DNA of 27,732 bases from positions 1 through 27,732 of the IMG/VR virus record IMGVR_UViG_3300049845_000248; one strand, 5' to 3'. This document shows, one piece after another, positions 22,887-27,732 of this stretch; within the stretch, counting starts at the first letter, position 1, and the number at the start of each line of letters is the position of its first letter. Both the position numbers and the translations under genes were made by a program. Under the pieces are notes generated by a model. The model was not told the DNA's origin, searched no databases, and worked only from the letters and a program-made list of their open reading frames with translations. The DNA comes from a virus.

Positions 22887-23675
22887 CTACTCCAGCGCTT
22901 CGAGGATCAGCTCGAGGCTGTCCTTGAAGTCGAGAGTCTTGTAGCTCTCGGCCAGCTCGTCGATGTCGCCGGCCTCGATCTTGAAGGCCAGCGTCTCGTA
23001 GATCTCGGCGAGCAGTTGCTTGTCCTCGTCGAACGAGGTCCGGTGGTAGGCAGCCACCATGTGGTAGCCCATCACCAGGTCAGCACTCACGGAACTCAGG
23101 TCGTAGCCGTAGGAGTGGTACTTGGCATAGCGACCCGCCTCCCTCAGTCCGTTGTACTGGCTGATGAAACCGGAACGCCAGGCGTTGCGCTTGCCTGGCA
23201 TCAGGGGCAGTGGACCGTTGATGTCGTAGCCCGGGAATAGGTAGGGACGCATGTCCCTGTAGGTGTCGGTCTCCATGTCGTAGCCCACACCCAGCAGTCC
23301 GAAGTCGAAGGACTCCAGGACCTGGGCAAGGGATGTGGTCGGGTGCCCGTCGACGATCTTGTAGACGACGTTCACCTCGATGCCATTGAGAGACTCCATC
23401 TTCATGGAGTTGGTGTGCCAGCCCTTGAATCCGTAGCGGAGCCAGCGCTCCCAGACACGGGAGAAGCGATCGTCCATGACGTAGCCGTTGTTGAGCAGGG
23501 TCTGGATCGTGGAGATCAGCACCTGCTCAGTGGGGACGAAGACGTCAACGTCTGAGTATCCGTCAGGCATGCCGTGCGCCTGCGCTGCTACACAGGAGCC
23601 GGCGATGAACACCGGACTCCTGTGCAGCAGCGGCTGGACACTGGCAAGCGCCTGACCTGGGGTCAGGTGCGCCAT
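22887..23675 (-). CDS. Nucleotidyltransferase-fold protein (262 aa)
   Basis: The protein has 262 residues. FIAGSCVAAQ (23-32) followed by GYSDVDVFVP (39-48) is the GS-x(n)-DxD signature of the polymerase-beta-type nucleotidyltransferase fold, with Ser27, Asp42 and Asp44. A third acidic residue may lie in GIEVNVVYK (about 97-105). The C-terminal part (170-262) is helical. Such enzymes transfer a nucleotide to RNA, protein or small molecules; substrate cannot be read from the sequence. GAGGAGG precedes ATG 23675. The gene is three bases from the upstream coiled-coil gene. Possible roles include modification of a host target early in infection. Confidence 0.8.
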   Translation of the reverse strand: MAHLTPGQALASVQPLLHRSPVFIAGSCVAAQAHGMPDGYSDVDVFVPTEQVLISTIQTLLNNGYVMDDRFSRVWERWLRYGFKGWHTNSMKMESLNGIEVNVVYKIVDGHPTTSLAQVLESFDFGLLGVGYDMETDTYRDMRPYLFPGYDINGPLPLMPGKRNAWRSGFISQYNGLREAGRYAKYHSYGYDLSSVSADLVMGYHMVAAYHRTSFDEDKQLLAEIYETLAFKIEAGDIDELAESYKTLDFKDSLELILEALE

Positions 23676-23678
23676 TGG

Positions 23679-23999
23679 TCAGACCTCCTCGGCCTCAACG
23701 GGCTCGTCGAAGGTCAGCTGGCTGGCGTCGACGGACTCGACAGCCAGATCAGCCAGCTCCGCGTCGAGATCGGCGCGCTTCTCCTCGAGCTTGGAGATGC
23801 GGCCATCGCGCAGGGCCTGAGCCTTGGCGACAGCCTCGTCGAAGGCGGAGTCCGCCTTGGCGATCTTCTCGTCGATGGTCTTGATCGCCTCGACCAGGTA
23901 GGACACGCGGGTCGTGGCCTTGGCCGCTTCCTTGGCACGAGCCTCGGCCAGCTTGGCCTCGAGTGCAGCGATCATGTCGCTGTTGGACTTGCGGGGCAT
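23679..23999 (-). CDS. Coiled-coil protein (106 aa)
   Basis: ATG 23999 follows GAGGAGGAAGCA; the in-frame ATG further up at 24077 lies in the hairpin region and is rejected. The 106 residues begin with a short basic tip (MPRKSN) and then form a long Ala/Glu/Lys/Asp helix (IAALEAKLAEARAKEAAK through RISKLEEKRADLDAELADL). They end in an acidic tail (EPVEAEEV). It is a coiled coil with no enzyme motif. It may be a scaffold or an anti-host protein; no family was recognised. Confidence 0.78.
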   Translation of the reverse strand: MPRKSNSDMIAALEAKLAEARAKEAAKATTRVSYLVEAIKTIDEKIAKADSAFDEAVAKAQALRDGRISKLEEKRADLDAELADLAVESVDASQLTFDEPVEAEEV

Positions 24000-24025
24000 T
24001 GCTTCCTCCTCATGAGATGGATCCA

Positions 24026-24091
24026 CCCTCGGGTCGAGGGAGGTTGTGGCCCAGCCTGCACCCAGTGCTGAAGACATAGGTGCAGGCTGGG
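24026..24091 (-). repeat. Two post-stop hairpins after lipoprotein gene
   Basis: CCCAGCCTGCACC (24050-24062) pairs perfectly with GGTGCAGGCTGGG (24079-24091): 13 bp, 16-nt loop, 13 bases after the lipoprotein stop. A second hairpin, CCCTCG (24026-24031) with CGAGGG (24035-24040), loop GGT, lies closer to the next gene. Neither has a T tract. They may limit expression downstream or stabilise the transcript. Confidence 0.7.
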
Positions 24092-24104
24092 AGTCTTGTG
24101 TTGA

Positions 24105-24440
24105 TCAGCACATGTTGCTGAAGAAGGCGTTGAACGCCGTCTCGTTGATGGTGCCTGAGCTGCCGTCATCGAATGCCTCGAAGGCAGCCTCGGTGTCCAT
24201 CCAGTAGAAGTTGCACATGGACTCCTGCTCGTCGGCGTCGTAGTTGTCCCAGATGCCAACGAGCAGGGAGACCTGAGCCTCCTCGCTCTGGGTCAGATCG
24301 GGGTACTCGTCGGTGGGCTCCGGCTCCTGTGCAGGAGCGGTGACCGTCACGACAGGAGCAGGCTCCGGATCGGACGGGACGGTGCAGCCGGCCAGGACGA
24401 GCAGGGCAACGGCAGCGACGATGGTCTTGCGCTTGAACAT
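24105..24440 (-). CDS. Secreted lipoprotein (111 aa)
   Basis: ATG 24440 follows GAAGGGAAG. Residues 1-18 are a signal peptide: MFKRK, hydrophobic VAAVALLVLAG, then the lipobox LAGC with lipidated Cys19. A Pro/Glu/Thr-rich linker (20-50) leads to an acidic domain with two further Cys (76-111, MCNFYW and SNMC). After export it would be anchored to the outer face of the host membrane. Phage lipoproteins made early often block superinfection by DNA of related phages. That role is inferred from location and timing; no family was recognised. Confidence 0.85.
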   Translation of the reverse strand: MFKRKTIVAAVALLVLAGCTVPSDPEPAPVVTVTAPAQEPEPTDEYPDLTQSEEAQVSLLVGIWDNYDADEQESMCNFYWMDTEAAFEAFDDGSSGTINETAFNAFFSNMC

Positions 24441-24464
24441 GGTTCTTCCCTTCGGGTTGGTTGG

Positions 24465-24692
24465 TCAGTGCTGGTGCTTGAGGTACCAGGAGATCGCGCA
24501 GACACGTTCGTCGTGCGGTGAGTGAGGTGACGGCAGTGGGCAGGCAATGGACGGTGGAGCATCCGTCCACGGCTTGGCAGATGGCGCATTCTTCCGCACG
24601 CTTCTGCGGTAGAGGAAGTCACGGACCTCGACGATGGCATATGGAATGCCAACACCGAGGATGACTCCAAGACTGAATGAGAACATATCCAT
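24465..24692 (-). CDS. Small membrane protein, first gene of the early operon (75 aa)
   Basis: ATG 24692 is chosen because GAGGAG lies seven bases before it; the frame also has an ATG at 24707 without a better site. Residues 1-25 (MDMFSFSLGVILGVGIPYAI) form one membrane segment. A basic stretch (RDFLYRRSVRKN) follows, then a Pro/Ser/His-rich cytoplasmic tail with two Cys. It precedes the lipoprotein gene by 24 bases, so two membrane-targeted proteins are the first products of the operon. The AT-rich stretch before it (24690-24735) is the 3' end of the structured leader. Confidence 0.7.
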   Translation of the reverse strand: MDMFSFSLGVILGVGIPYAIVEVRDFLYRRSVRKNAPSAKPWTDAPPSIACPLPSPHSPHDERVCAISWYLKHQH

Positions 24693-24740
24693 TCTTTTAC
24701 TCCTCAATCTTTGATTGAACTCTTTCTTTCTCCCTATATC

Positions 24741-24827
24741 ACAACAGTCTCTTCCTGTTGTAGCGACGCATCGCTACACCCGACGCATCGGGTAGGAAGC
24801 CGCAGCTTCAGGTGCCACGCCTGGCAC
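24741..24827 (-). promoter_or_regulatory. Phased hairpin array in the early-operon leader
   Basis: Four hairpins lie side by side on either strand: 24759-24778 (TGTAGCGA/TCGCTACA), 24778-24793 (ACCCGA/TCGGGT), 24796-24809 (GAAGC/GCTTC) and 24812-24827 (GTGCCA/TGGCAC). Their four-base loops are CGCA, CGCA, CGCA and CGCC (TGCG and GGCG on the minus strand), with centres at 24768.5, 24785.5, 24802.5 and 24819.5, exactly 17 apart. A fifth dyad (ACAACAG/CTGTTGT, 24741-24761, 7-nt loop) continues the row. The array lies about 50-135 bases upstream of the first early gene, so it would be in the leader RNA of a transcript from the element at 24898-25072. Loops are conserved while stems differ but still pair, which points to a folded RNA or ssDNA. 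Confidence 0.8.
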
Positions 24828-24897
24828 GAGGTGGAGGAGGAACGACAGAGAGAGTGGTAACTGTGAGTGAGAGTGTTGTTGCTGAGAGTCCTGAAGT

Positions 24898-25072
24898 GTA
24901 GACACGTAGACAGGTGTAGACACCGGATCCCCTATTTACCTCTTTTCTCTCTCTCCCCTCTTCTACCATATATATATAAGGTGAAGAAGTACTGTCTACA
25001 TGTCTACAAGGGTAGAGATGAGCACAAAATCTGTAGACATGAGGGGTGTCTACATCGTGTCTACATGTCTAC
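24898..25072 (-). promoter_or_regulatory. Right nine-site GTAGAC control element (copy 2, inverted)
   Basis: Sites on the plus strand: GTAGAC starts at 24898, 24906, 24916 and 25033; GTCTAC at 24994, 25002, 25048, 25059 and 25067. Read on the minus strand, order, orientation and spacings (8, 11, 15, 31, 8, then core, then 10, 8) equal those of copy 1. A 25-base stretch (24985-25009) is identical to 5794-5818 reversed, and a 19-base core block (24928-24946) to 5840-5858. The central core is 17 bases longer here and contains an alternating TA run (24969-24977). A promoter for the early operon, firing leftward and controlled by the repeats, is the best reading. Confidence 0.8.
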
Positions 25073-25156
25073 ACACCCACGCAAGCGCGCATGGCGCTGC
25101 ACATCAACCTGCCTGCACAGTCTGAATCGAACAGATGTTCGGTAGAAGAATGTGAA

Positions 25157-25324
25157 TCTTTCACGCCATTCCAAAAGTAAATACGTACACATGACTCGTC
25201 AGTGGATGCCGGCCGCTCGGTAGCCCGAGACGCAAACGTCACGCGACTAGACGAGTTGGAGTTGTTCTAGTCGAATCAAGTCGTCAACATGTGTACGTAA
25301 TGAAAAAGGAATGGCTGTGAAAGA
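25157..25324. repeat. Large imperfect inverted repeat enclosing three hairpins
   Basis: The outer arms are 25157-25193 and 25288-25324. They include a perfect 12-bp match (TACGTACACATG, 25182-25193, with CATGTGTACGTA, 25288-25299) and a 16-17 base match with one bulge at the ends (25157-25172 with 25308-25324). Inside are CTCGG-TAGC-CCGAG (25216-25229), GACG-CAAA-CGTC (25229-25240) and CGACTAGA with TCTAGTCG (25244-25251, 25266-25273). It has no open reading frame of note. It could be a structured RNA, an origin with cruciform potential, or a remnant small mobile element. Confidence 0.7.
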
Positions 25325-25328
25325 AGAG

Positions 25329-25360
25329 AGAGCCCAAGACCTGTGAAGGTCTAGGACTCT
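25329..25360 (-). terminator. Probable terminator of the 96-aa gene
   Basis: Thirteen bases after the stop of the gene at 25373-25663, arms AGAG-CC-AGACCT and AGGTCT-GG-CTCT form an interrupted stem with a four-base loop. On the minus strand it is followed by the pyrimidine-rich CTCTTCTTTC. This would isolate the gene from the early operon. The T tract is broken, so efficiency is uncertain. Confidence 0.65.
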
Positions 25361-25372
25361 GTCTTCTTCTAG

Positions 25373-25663
25373 CTAGCGCTTGCCGAGCTTGACGATGCGG
25401 TTGGCCCAGGCGTCTTCGACTACTGCCTGCAGCTTGGACTGACGTGCCAGCTGTGCGTCCCGCTCGTCGGACTGTGGCTGCTTGAGCAGGGTAGTGATGC
25501 GATCGTGGAACGGATCGGTGACCTCAACGAGTGCCTCGGTTGCGGTCTTGAGTGTGGCAGTGCCCATGTCGTCCGTGATGGTGGTGACCATGGTGCGTTC
25601 GCCACTGGACTCGCTGAGCTTGTTGAGCACTGCTTGCTGTGTGATGTCCTGCATGAAACCCAT
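25373..25663 (-). CDS. Hypothetical protein, isolated gene in the non-coding region (96 aa)
   Basis: ATG 25663 is chosen because AAAGGA lies nine bases upstream; the frame is open further up through the repeat region, which is low complexity and non-coding. The 96 residues are mostly helical and mildly acidic (MQDITQQAVLNKLSESSGE; LLKQPQSDERDAQLARQ), with a basic end. No family or DNA-binding motif was recognised. It has its own upstream repeats, its own terminator, and lies next to a promoter-like AT-rich region, so it may be expressed alone and early. A regulator is possible but not supported by motif. Confidence 0.75.
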   Translation of the reverse strand: MGFMQDITQQAVLNKLSESSGERTMVTTITDDMGTATLKTATEALVEVTDPFHDRITTLLKQPQSDERDAQLARQSKLQAVVEDAWANRIVKLGKR

Positions 25664-25695
25664 GATGGGTGTTCCTTTCGGTAGGTGATGTGTGT

Positions 25696-25746
25696 GCGTG
25701 AGGTGTGACTGACTGCGTGAGGTGTGACTGTGTGACTGTGTGACTG
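25696..25746. repeat. TGTGACTG direct repeats upstream of the 96-aa gene
   Basis: GCGTGAGGTGTGACTG occurs at 25696-25711 and 25715-25730 (period 19), and the eight-base TGTGACTG at 25704, 25723, 25731 and 25739. They lie 33-83 bases upstream of ATG 25663, in its leader or promoter. Tandem 8-mers are operator-like; simple slippage is the alternative. Confidence 0.6.
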
Positions 25747-25749
25747 TTG

Positions 25750-25885
25750 TTGAATCCAAAATCAAAAATGAATCAAGAAAATCAAATGTTATAATCTAAT
25801 CAAATGTATATTATCCCTACTATATACATATATAATGTATAGGGGGTATAGTATGTTTCTTTTGTATTTATTGTATTTGTTGGAA
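25750..25885. promoter_or_regulatory. AT-rich region with TATAAT boxes and palindromes
   Basis: In a GC-rich genome this stretch is strongly AT-rich. It contains TATAAT at 25790-25795 and 25831-25836, AATCAAAT repeats (25780, 25798) and the palindrome TATACAT-ATATA-ATGTATA (25823-25841). It separates the minus-strand 96-aa gene from the plus-strand virion genes, so divergent promoters are likely. A DNA-unwinding region of an origin is also possible. No -35 box at good distance could be fixed. Confidence 0.5.
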
Positions 25886-25968
25886 CCTCTCACAAAAGTT
25901 TCCATTTTCACACCCTCCACCTACGTTCATCCCTCACAACCGTAGTCCAGAGCCCCCTGAAGCAGTCC

Positions 25969-26065
25969 CCACCCAGGTTGAACCTGAGTGGAGACCCGTC
26001 CCCATCGACTCCGACTCACACTTCCGACCCCGCCAGTAGGCGTCGACCTGGGTGGACACAGGTCG
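25969..26065. repeat. ACCTGRGTGG dyads upstream of the late virion genes
   Basis: A near-perfect palindrome, CCAC-C-CAGGTT-G-AACCTG-A-GTGG, lies at 25969-25991. A second dyad CGACCTG...CAGGTCG is at 26044-26065. Both contain ACCTG[AG]GTGGA, giving two direct and one inverted copy. They are 85-180 bases before ATG 26152 and may be operators. The rest of 25886-26151 is GC-rich without other clear structure, except TGCTCG...CGAGCA around 26114-26138. Confidence 0.45.
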
Positions 26066-26151
26066 CCACTGAGCTCCAACCCCGTCAGGGCTCGACACCA
26101 CTGCCATCCCCTATGCTCGACGAGGTCGAACACGAGCAGTAGGCTCACCTC

Positions 26152-26286
26152 ATGCCCTCCCCCAGTGAGCTCATGAAGAAGGCACCTCCGCGCAAGGGCA
26201 AGGTTCTCGGAGCCGCGAAGAAGAAGCCAGGACCGCCCTGGATGCAGAAGAAGAAGATGCTCAACAAGGGGAAGAAGGGCAACTAG
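26152..26286 (+). CDS. Lysine-rich mini-protein (44 aa)
   Basis: ATG 26152 to TAG 26286 encodes 44 residues, about a third of them Lys, arranged in runs (APPRKGKVLGAAKKKPGPP; MQKKKMLNKGKKGN). It ends two bases before the GTG of the following virion gene. A clear ribosome binding site is missing upstream, and an internal ATG at 26173 is possible. Such a basic peptide could bind packaged DNA or act inside the head. It is not a known family by eye. Coding is supported by position and codon use, but moderately. Confidence 0.6.
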   Translation: MPSPSELMKKAPPRKGKVLGAAKKKPGPPWMQKKKMLNKGKKGN

Positions 26287-26287
26287 C

Positions 26288-27732
26288 GTGGCGGACTTCA
26301 CGAAGCCCAGCGAGCTCGGGCGTGCAGCGGACAACCCCGTCGCCCCTTCTGGACTGAGGCAGACGGCTGACCGGATGAAGACGGGTCAGGAGCGCTTCCT
26401 GGCCGGCGAGTCGAAGCTGGCGCCGTGGCTGCCGAAGGACAGCATGCTCGAGACTGCGTCCTCCTGGTACGGGGGCCAGAACACCGAGGGCGTGAAGAAC
26501 GGGTGGGACAGCAACTTCTACGCCACGATGTTCGCCCAGCGCGATGAGTGGGTGAACCGGGCTGCACAGGAGAACAACAACCAGCGCTTCTACGACTGGC
26601 TCAACCCGGAGAAGAACCCGACCGCCACCGGTGTCGTGGCCTGGGGTGCAGACCCCACGAAGACGGACAAGAACTACCAGGGCGATCGTTTCGGTGACGT
26701 CTACCAGAACGGCAAGAAGGTCGCCAACGTCTACGACGACTACGACATCCCCACCGCGGACACGCTCATGGGTGAGTACCTGTTCACCAACGACGAGAAG
26801 GAGCGCATGTTCCGCGACTCCGGGTCGCGTACGGAGACGGTCACCGAGAACGGCGAGACGCGGACGGTCAACATCCCCGGGTCGTGGGACCAGTACCGGG
26901 CGAAGGTCGAGGGGTACCGCCAGCAGAACACCGAGGCCAAGGAGTTCGGCGCCAGCGCCCAGTCGTTCCAGCGGGACACCGAGGCGCGGGAGCGCGCCAT
27001 CCATGAGGGCTGGGGCAACGAGGCGCTGATCGGTGGAGCTGCAGTCGCCACGGGCGCCACGGTGCTGGGGACGGCGGCGACGGCCGCGGCTGTTGCGGGC
27101 ACCGCGTTCTCCTGGACGGGTCCTGGCGCGCTGCTGGCCGCTGGTGGTGCTGCACTGGTCTCCGGCGTCGCGGCCTGGATGAACCAGGATCAGCTGGTCG
27201 AGCTCACTGCGCGGGCGCAGGAGGTCACCGACCGGAGCACCGGGTTCTGGCAGACCACGGGATCCGCGCTCGAGGGCATCGGCACGGTCGGCTCGAAGCT
27301 GGCGACACCGTTCTCCAACTCGGTGCAAGGCATCTACGAGGTGAGCAAGGGTCTCGACAAGGTCGGCGACCACACCTCCGAGTTCAACAAGGTGGTCGAC
27401 GGCGAGCGGCAGGCCCCGGGTTGGGTGCAGGGCGCTGACATCGCGGCGAGCCTCGCGGATGGGGTGCTGCAGTTCGCGTCCCCGACCGGGCGCTGGCTGT
27501 ACATGGGCACGATGGGCACCACGATCGCCGGCGATGTCGCAGGCATGACCAGTGGTGCAGGCTTCAACTACTCGCGCGGCCAGTTCGACAAGTACGAGAA
27601 CTGGAAGGAGTGGTCGGCTGCGATCGGCGGCACCACGATCGACGCGGTGCAGATGGGGATGGCGGGCGCCCTGGCCTCCGCAAGCCGCACGGCCCGCACG
27701 GCGGCGGGCATGGAGTCCAGCCGGGCGGCGAC
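26288..27732 (+). CDS. Large virion protein, N-terminal part (cut by window end)
   Basis: The frame is open from GTG 26288 (AAGAAGGG nine bases upstream) to the window edge, 481 codons, no stop. Residues 1-240 are polar and rich in Asp, Asn, Tyr and Trp (SSWYGGQNTEGVKNGWDSNF). Residues 247-298 are two adjacent hydrophobic, Gly/Ala-rich segments (GGAAVATGATVLGTAATAA; ALLAAGGAALVSGVAAWM), enough to cross a membrane. More Gly/Ala-rich stretches follow near 400-480. Large virion proteins with hydrophobic hairpins are typical of internal ejection proteins of short-tailed phages, or of tape measures in others. The likely role is genome delivery through the host envelope. Confidence 0.8.
   Translation, partial: MADFTKPSELGRAADNPVAPSGLRQTADRMKTGQERFLAGESKLAPWLPKDSMLETASSWYGGQNTEGVKNGWDSNFYATMFAQRDEWVNRAAQENNNQRFYDWLNPEKNPTATGVVAWGADPTKTDKNYQGDRFGDVYQNGKKVANVYDDYDIPTADTLMGEYLFTNDEKERMFRDSGSRTETVTENGETRTVNIPGSWDQYRAKVEGYRQQNTEAKEFGASAQSFQRDTEARERAIHEGWGNEALIGGAAVATGATVLGTAATAAAVAGTAFSWTGPGALLAAGGAALVSGVAAWMNQDQLVELTARAQEVTDRSTGFWQTTGSALEGIGTVGSKLATPFSNSVQGIYEVSKGLDKVGDHTSEFNKVVDGERQAPGWVQGADIAASLADGVLQFASPTGRWLYMGTMGTTIAGDVAGMTSGAGFNYSRGQFDKYENWKEWSAAIGGTTIDAVQMGMAGALASASRTARTAAGMESSRAA

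Noticed and set aside
24710-24760. TATAGGGAGA on the minus strand near 24730, identical to the 3' end of the T7 RNA polymerase promoter
   Set aside because: Only the initiation end matches; the upstream recognition part of the T7 promoter is absent and no single-subunit RNA polymerase gene is seen in the window.
24741-24827. CRISPR-like array
   Set aside because: The repeating unit is a 17-nt hairpin with conserved loop only; there are no 23-37 nt repeats separated by unique spacers and no cas genes apart from a Cas4-like replication nuclease.
25200-25280. tRNA-like stretch (GCTCGGTAG and GTTCTAGTC look like D and T arm parts)
   Set aside because: No seven-base acceptor stem or anticodon arm can be formed with the right spacing; it is better explained by the hairpins inside the large inverted repeat.
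25157-25324. Miniature transposon (MITE) with terminal inverted repeats
   Set aside because: No convincing target-site duplication is present at the ends and the interior is highly structured; kept only as an alternative explanation.
26261-27373. 370-codon minus-strand open frame opposite the large virion gene
   Set aside because: It is an antisense shadow: Leu/Arg/Val/Gly-rich with no domain, no ribosome site, and opposed by a plus frame with normal protein composition.
1-27732. The window as a complete circular or permuted genome
   Set aside because: Joining the end to the start puts the open frame at 27732 into a frame that runs antagonistically across the 45-449 gene, and portal and capsid genes are missing, so the genome must be longer.

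Overview
This window is part of a GC-rich, tailed double-stranded DNA phage (or prophage) genome, most likely infecting an actinobacterium. The evidence is strong G/C preference at third codon positions, GTG as well as ATG starts, tightly packed genes with 1-8 nt overlaps (mostly ATGA/GTGA), a large terminase, a tail-nozzle-like protein with cell-surface-binding inserts, and a complete phage replication cassette. A T7-gp12-like nozzle protein, with no tape-measure or tail-tube gene in view, suggests a short-tailed (podovirus-like) particle. No integrase, lysis gene, portal, major capsid protein or RNA polymerase is recognised here, so both ends continue into unseen sequence.

Layout. (1) 1-5728, plus strand: virion genes (two proteins of unknown role, a probable tail adaptor, and the 1164-aa nozzle/receptor-binding protein). 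(2) 5731-5888: a repeat-rich control element. (3) 5994-10821, plus strand: two unknown proteins, a scaffold-like protein, a small Ig-like protein, the large terminase and two small proteins. (4) 10790-24692, minus strand: a long early/replication operon, read right to left: small membrane protein, lipoprotein, coiled-coil protein, nucleotidyltransferase-fold protein, HNH-like protein, unknown, DUF3310, MoxR-type AAA+ ATPase, VWA protein, ssDNA-binding protein, small membrane protein, Cas4/RecB-like Fe-S nuclease, family A DNA polymerase, RuvC-like resolvase, SF2 helicase, SF3 helicase, primase-polymerase, mini-proteins, HicA-like protein, a strong terminator, then two unknown genes. (5) 24693-26151: non-coding and highly structured, interrupted only by one 96-aa gene. 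(6) 26152-27732, plus strand: a tiny lysine-rich protein and the start of a large virion protein that runs off the window.

The most striking content is non-coding. An element with nine copies of GTAGAC/GTCTAC occurs twice, at 5731-5888 and, inverted, at 24898-25072. Relative spacing of the sites is identical except for the central core. The two copies face inward and sit in front of the late (plus) and early (minus) operons, whose last genes meet and overlap tail to tail at 10790-10821. Between the right-hand copy and the first early gene lies a row of four small hairpins whose tetraloops (CGCA, CGCA, CGCA, CGCC) are exactly 17 nt apart while the stems differ and remain paired. Within the early operon, most intergenic gaps carry a different GC-rich hairpin a few bases after the stop codon.

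The early genes form a largely self-sufficient replication system: PrimPol primes, SF3 and SF2 helicases unwind, the family A polymerase with 3'-5' exonuclease copies, the ssDNA-binding protein coats, and the Cas4-like nuclease and RuvC-like enzyme process recombination intermediates. The MoxR-VWA pair inside this operon has no obvious replication role and is the best protein-level candidate for an undescribed phage function. All functional names rest on motifs read by eye; no database search was possible.
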